Shown here piece after piece: positions 60,184 to 64,000 of a DNA stretch of 64,000 nt. This DNA is from Chrysogorgia sp. JL179-B06 (lineage: Eukaryota > Cnidaria > Anthozoa > Scleralcyonacea > Chrysogorgiidae), in the NCBI GenBank assembly GCA_035772405.1, contig JAYKKM010000471.1:1504501-1568500 (forward strand), read 5' to 3'. The notes below the pieces were generated by a model. That model worked only from the letters and a program-made list of their open reading frames with translations. It did not search any database and was not told the DNA's origin. The first letter of the stretch is position 1, and every line of letters begins with the position of its first letter. The position numbers and the translations under genes are program-made.

Positions 60184-60707
60184 ATATAGGAGACACGCCA
60201 CGACATCCCGCTATTCTTATGGGAAACCTACCAGAACATCAGTGAAGTCGACATCACAGGACAAAAATGTGAAAGCGGCACGAAGATACGAGTCGGACAA
60301 CTATATAAAGGTAAACATAATATAAATATATAAGGTAGAGATCGGTGGCCGATCCTGACACATAATCGGCCAAAGCAGACTAATTGCACGTCAAATATGA
60401 CCAACCTGGCTGCCACTCGACAGATTTACGCAAGAATATGTTATTTAATTCACCAATATCATGCTTTATTTATAGACTAACAAGACTTGTTGCTAACGCT
60501 TTGATTGCAATTCAATTGCGTGGTTCGTGCATAAAAGGGACCCGTTTTCAGGTCAGACGCGGAAAAATGGCGCCTTGGGAAAACTATACGGTTTTCTACA
60601 GCGGTTTTTGTGTGATCCATTTTTTGTGTGATCCATTTGAATCGGACAATATTTGGGCAGAAACGCTGCGGCCATTGGCGATTTGTGATCTGACGAACTA
60701 CATAAAG

Positions 60708-60955
60708 AGGTTTTTACGAAGAGTATACACGTTTGCGTAATATAATAAGTACGTCTGTTATGTATTTAGATTCGCTAATTCCAAATCTGTTTTCAGAATT
60801 GAAAACGGTTAAATATTGCCGACTAATTTCTAAGTACATAAACCGCTTTTACGAAGCGTATGCACGTTCTCGTTATATAATAGATACGCATGTTATGTAT
60901 TTAGACTCGGTAATTCCAAATCTGTTTTCAGAATTGAAATCGAGTAAATATTGGC
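60708..60955. repeat. Tandem duplication of about 125 bp
   Basis: Two diverged copies (60708-60835 and 60840-60955) share TTATGTATTTAGA and ATTCCAAATCTGTTTTCAG. A small frame (60733-60963) reads through both, but I see no gene. Confidence 0.75.
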
Positions 60956-61145
60956 CGAGATAACGTTCAAAATCTACGTACGACGAACCGGGCTTTTGGG
61001 ATTTGTTATCGACAGACTGTCTGGGCACTGGGGACCATGGATGGGGAAAAAAGAAACTGTAGGGGTGGGGTGGGGGTTGCTAGAAAAGGCGGGCGAGGGG
61101 TTATTGCGGAACGTGTTTCTAGTATAGCTTATAAACAGGCAAGCA

Positions 61146-61865
61146 TTAAAGTGCCTATGCAACGAAATTTTCAAGTTGGAGAAAATGGCGTTAAAGTAAA
61201 GTTTGAGATTACTGCTTTCGATTGTGAAAGTTTCAGGGCGAATAATTAAGGCCAAGTATGTTTGTTTAGCGTTTGAAATACAGGCTTTTGGCCCAAAAAG
61301 TTGAGACATATTTTATTCCACAACTTATGACATCACTAGCATCTACACGAATTCTTATTGTTATCGAACAGACTGTTCAAAACACCCTTTAGAAAACTAA
61401 ACTCTCGTGGGAAAGTGTGCACAAGGGTGTGTAAAATTTATTCATAACGACTTATTTGTTTTTAAATATACATGGTCGAAGCCGTATCCAACTTTGTCGT
61501 CTTATGAGTAATTAAGAATGTACCGTCGATTTTCGACAAGTAAAACATATTTGTCAACAGTTCATTTATGAACTTCGAAGTTTCTAACCACAAAATGAAC
61601 GACAAAATCCCTTTATTTTCTCTTTATATACACGCCATTGCGGTAACATTTAGAAAGCAATCAAAATTTGGGGTCTGGGTCTGGGTCGAGTGATGTCATT
61701 AGTTGTGCAAGTATGCCAACTATTTTAATGATGTCTCAATTTTTAGGGGGAAAAGCACAGTCTTCAAACGCTAAATAAACATACTTCCATTTAATTGTCC
61801 GTACTAAAACTTTTACAGTCGAAAGAAGCGATACCACTTGGAAATTTCGTTGCATGGCACTTTAA
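61146..61865. mobile_element. TTAA-flanked foldback MITE
   Basis: Starts TTAAAGTGCCTATGCAACG and ends CGTTGCATGGCACTTTAA. Internal inverted blocks (AGTATGTTTGTTTAGCGTTTG). Its right TTAA (61862-61865) is also the left TTAA of the next element. Confidence 0.85.
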
Positions 61866-62049
61866 GCCTAGTTTTCACTAGCGACATGGCATAAGCATAA
61901 CGACATACGCAAGCGCAGTAGGCACTTCATGGTCAATTTAACACTTTGTTCTTCCTAAGTACAAAGGGGTTAACCTACCATGAAGTGCTAACTGTGCTTG
62001 CGTATGTCGATATGCTTATGTTTATGTTGCTAGTGAAAACTAGGCTTAA
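61862..62049. mobile_element. 188-bp TTAA-flanked palindrome
   Basis: TTAAGCCTAGTTTTCACTAG inverted at the right end; inner blocks (GACATACGCAAGC; ACTTCATGGT) also inverted. Shares a TTAA with the elements on both sides. Confidence 0.85.
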
Positions 62050-62412
62050 CCAACCCAGTCTCCAACTAGTTAATGTGTAGACAGTCTATATTGGTAACGT
62101 GTAGCTGTTAATGTACGATGTCTACATTAACAAATAATCGCTAACCCCAAAACAACAAAGATCCTAACCCTAACCCCCGCCTAATGAGTTTTCTAACCCT
62201 AACCCCCCGGCATTTCCCAGCCATCCCTAACCCGCACCAAATAGACTAGTGAGAGAGACTAAGAATGTGGGATTATAAATTGACTGTTAAACGCATGCGC
62301 TATCTATCGTTATTTTAGCGCTAGTTGTGTTATGTAGACATCATACATTAACAGCTACACGTTACCAATGTAGACTGCCTACATTAACTAGGTGGAGACT
62401 AGGTTGGCTTAA
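62046..62412. mobile_element. TTAA-flanked foldback MITE
   Basis: Arms of about 75 bp (62050-62125 and 62335-62406) carry GGTAACGTGTAGCTGTTAAT and its complement. The centre has CTAACCCTAACC-type sequence. Third member of the row. Confidence 0.8.
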
Positions 62413-62693
62413 CATGTAAGTCAAGTAATAGCGGAGCGCGTTAATGCTATTTATAGAACCAAAACTCAGACAAACAAACCAAATTTGAATCTCAAGGGAT
62501 TCCTGAATACCATCATTTTCTATTGTTAGGAATGCAAAAATAAACAAGAATAAATTATAGACTCAGACAAACATACATATACTGACGTCATTACCGCGCT
62601 TCGCTATTGGTGCCTTTATCTCATAACACACCCACAATTCATTGTTCCAGTCGACGAAGCGTTAAACCTTTGTTCAACTGATTAGCATGCATA

Positions 62694-62818
62694 GTTAATC
62701 AGTGGTCACTCGTGTGATAAAGGATTAACGTCGCTCACGAAGCTTAACGGCGACTCGTTGAAGTTAAGCTTTATTCGCGATGTTAAATCCTTTATCACAG
62801 TCGTGAGCATTGATTAAC
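62694..62818. repeat. 125-bp foldback
   Basis: GTTAATCAGTGGTCACTCGT, GATAAAGGATTAACG and GAAGCTTAAC are inverted around a loop near 62752. No gene in it. Confidence 0.8.
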
Positions 62819-63106
62819 CCTTACTTGGTTTGCTTCTAAGACGAAATTGAAGCTAGTTGATCTAATATCGTCACCGTTCACCGTCACCGGCAATAAAAGG
62901 AGCATCCTCAGGAAGATTTTCGTCGCCAGTCGTCGTTGCCAAGCCATACCCATCATACACTGTTTGTGTTCCCGACGGTAACCTAACTAGTTAATCATTA
63001 GAACAAGCGGAAAATTTGCTTTTACACCAATAAGCATGACACGGAGCTTTTTCAAAAGAAATTTTAGCTTTTTATGTGAAAAAGTATAACCAATATAACA
63101 TATGAC

Positions 63107-63152
63107 GATACGTGGACGATCGTCAAGCTCATATACTCAGAAAAATTATTTT
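63107..63152. repeat. Dispersed repeat piece
   Basis: GGACGATCGTCAAGCTC with CTCAGAAAAAT downstream, also present at 59817-59862. May be the tail of a tRNA-derived SINE, since a tRNA-like head follows here. Confidence 0.6.
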
Positions 63153-63175
63153 TTAAAATTATTAGAAAAATTATT

Positions 63176-63246
63176 CCCGTATAGGAATCGAACCTGTAAC
63201 CTTCTGATTGCCGGTGAGACGCTCTAACCATTGAGCTAACGAGACT
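63176..63246 (-). tRNA. tRNA-like sequence, probably a SINE head or pseudogene
   Basis: On minus: TAGCTCAATGGTTAGAGCG (D arm and A box), a poorly paired anticodon arm whose loop would give GGC, and CAGGTTCGATTCCTA (T arm and B box). The base before the anticodon is C rather than U, and the acceptor stem has mismatches. It resembles 45601-45675, so it is more likely a repeat family than a working tRNA. Confidence 0.4.
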
Positions 63247-63671
63247 CAGATGGAGAGCGAAGGTTACAATGATGTACTGGTTCCATTGATATATGTACTG
63301 CCTATGCGGCAGTCAGGCATTATTACCGATATATATAGCTCTCCCACATTCACTACAACATTGTGCATATTAACGCATAATAACATGTAATAATAATTTT
63401 TAAAAAAATGGTCGGGGCGTGCTCGGACTTTTTATAGTCAAGGATGGCGTTTAAAGTCACTATATTAGCACGTAATGCCATTCCTTTATTAAAGGACTTC
63501 CAATATGGCCACCGTGCATCGCACCAACACACTCTATAATGAAGAATCAATGAGAAACTTGTCGGCAAAACAATTGAAAAATTCCTTGTGAATGCTATTA
63601 GCTACGAGAAAAATTTGTATCCGTTTTGCATATTCGACGGGTGTCTTCGCAGAGGTCCGACAACGGCTTAC

Positions 63672-63737
63672 CCAATCACGATTATTCGAAATATTGCTCT
63701 TTTGTTTCCATGATCCTATTGCTTGTTGATATAAAAG
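63672..63737 (+). promoter_or_regulatory. Histone H2B promoter: CCAAT and TATA boxes
   Basis: CCAAT at 63672-63676 and TATAAAAG at 63730-63737, 97 bp before the H2B ATG. The layout is typical of replication-dependent histone genes. Confidence 0.7.
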
Positions 63738-63833
63738 CAAAGAAGGAAAGACCAGCGCGTGCCATACATATATATTAGAGTTAGACAAAACTGAACACGT
63801 ATTTAGAGGAGTGCGATTTTAATCGAACCAAAC

Positions 63834-64000
63834 ATGGGGCCGAAACCGGCAATCAAGAAAGTCGAAAAGAGCGTTGTTATTAAGAAGGTTGGCAGCACAG
63901 CTGGGAAGAAGCGAAGGTCGAAGAGAAAAGAAAGCTACGCCGTCTACATCTACAGAGTGCTCAAGCAAGTTCACCCAGACACGGGTATCTCGAGCAAAGC
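63834..64000 (+). CDS. Histone H2B, N-terminal 55 codons, cut by window edge
   Basis: ATG at 63834 ([13 protein letters not shown]). A Lys-rich tail ([20 protein letters not shown]) and the start of the histone fold ([12 protein letters not shown]) identify H2B. Intronless so far, as expected for replication-dependent core histones. The stop and the stem-loop 3' end lie beyond 64000. Confidence 0.96.
   Translation, partial: MGPKPAIKKVEKSVVIKKVGSTAGKKRRSKRKESYAVYIYRVLKQVHPDTGISSK

Noticed and set aside
60128..60325. Frame across the poly-C tract
   Set aside because: Pro run comes from the homopolymer; nothing conserved beside it.

Overview
This is animal (metazoan, probably marine invertebrate) genomic DNA. 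The evidence is a spliced host gene (3' exons of a MIOS-type GATOR2 subunit, minus strand, 44.7-59.8 kb), the start of a histone H2B gene at the right edge, and many eukaryotic transposons. The species cannot be fixed from the sequence.

The first 27.8 kb are two nested Polinton/Maverick elements, the class of integrated virus-like DNA with protein-primed DNA polymerase B, retroviral-type integrase and virion genes. The inner element is complete: 5768-24091, 18,324 bp, with about 513-bp terminal inverted repeats that differ by one homopolymer base and a perfect 6-bp target duplication (ATCAGA). Every gene I recognise in it is open. Left arm, minus strand: a small conserved protein, A32-type packaging ATPase, candidate major capsid protein, two tandem paralogous membrane proteins, chromodomain integrase, candidate minor capsid protein. 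Right arm, mostly plus: a membrane-anchored 494-aa protein, a fibre protein with a lectin-like head, a myristoylation-signal protein, a tiny basic peptide, a BRO-N/VRR-NUC/zinc-finger fusion, then thymidine kinase and a 256-aa unknown (minus), four small genes, and PolB. Together they look like a virus gene set: replication (PolB, thymidine kinase), integration, packaging, capsid and attachment. No adenovirus-type protease was recognised.

The inner element has inserted into a related but decayed outer Polinton (1-5767 plus 24092-27817), splitting its membrane-protein gene. The outer copy's left end, with its PolB, lies outside the window. It has a 31-bp deletion in integrase and other frameshifts, but its capsid, ATPase and several other genes are open. 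A third, heavily mutated fragment of the family sits at 38108-42537.

Between and after these: a BEL/Pao gag remnant carrying a small insertion (29.2-30.5 kb), a CR1-like non-LTR remnant (32.2-34.6 kb), a Mutator-like transposase remnant (34.6-37 kb), then AT-rich DNA. From 43 kb the window is packed with foldback or MITE-like palindromes, several flanked by TTAA, minisatellites, and a second CR1-like copy with an internal inversion, mostly inside introns of the MIOS-like gene.
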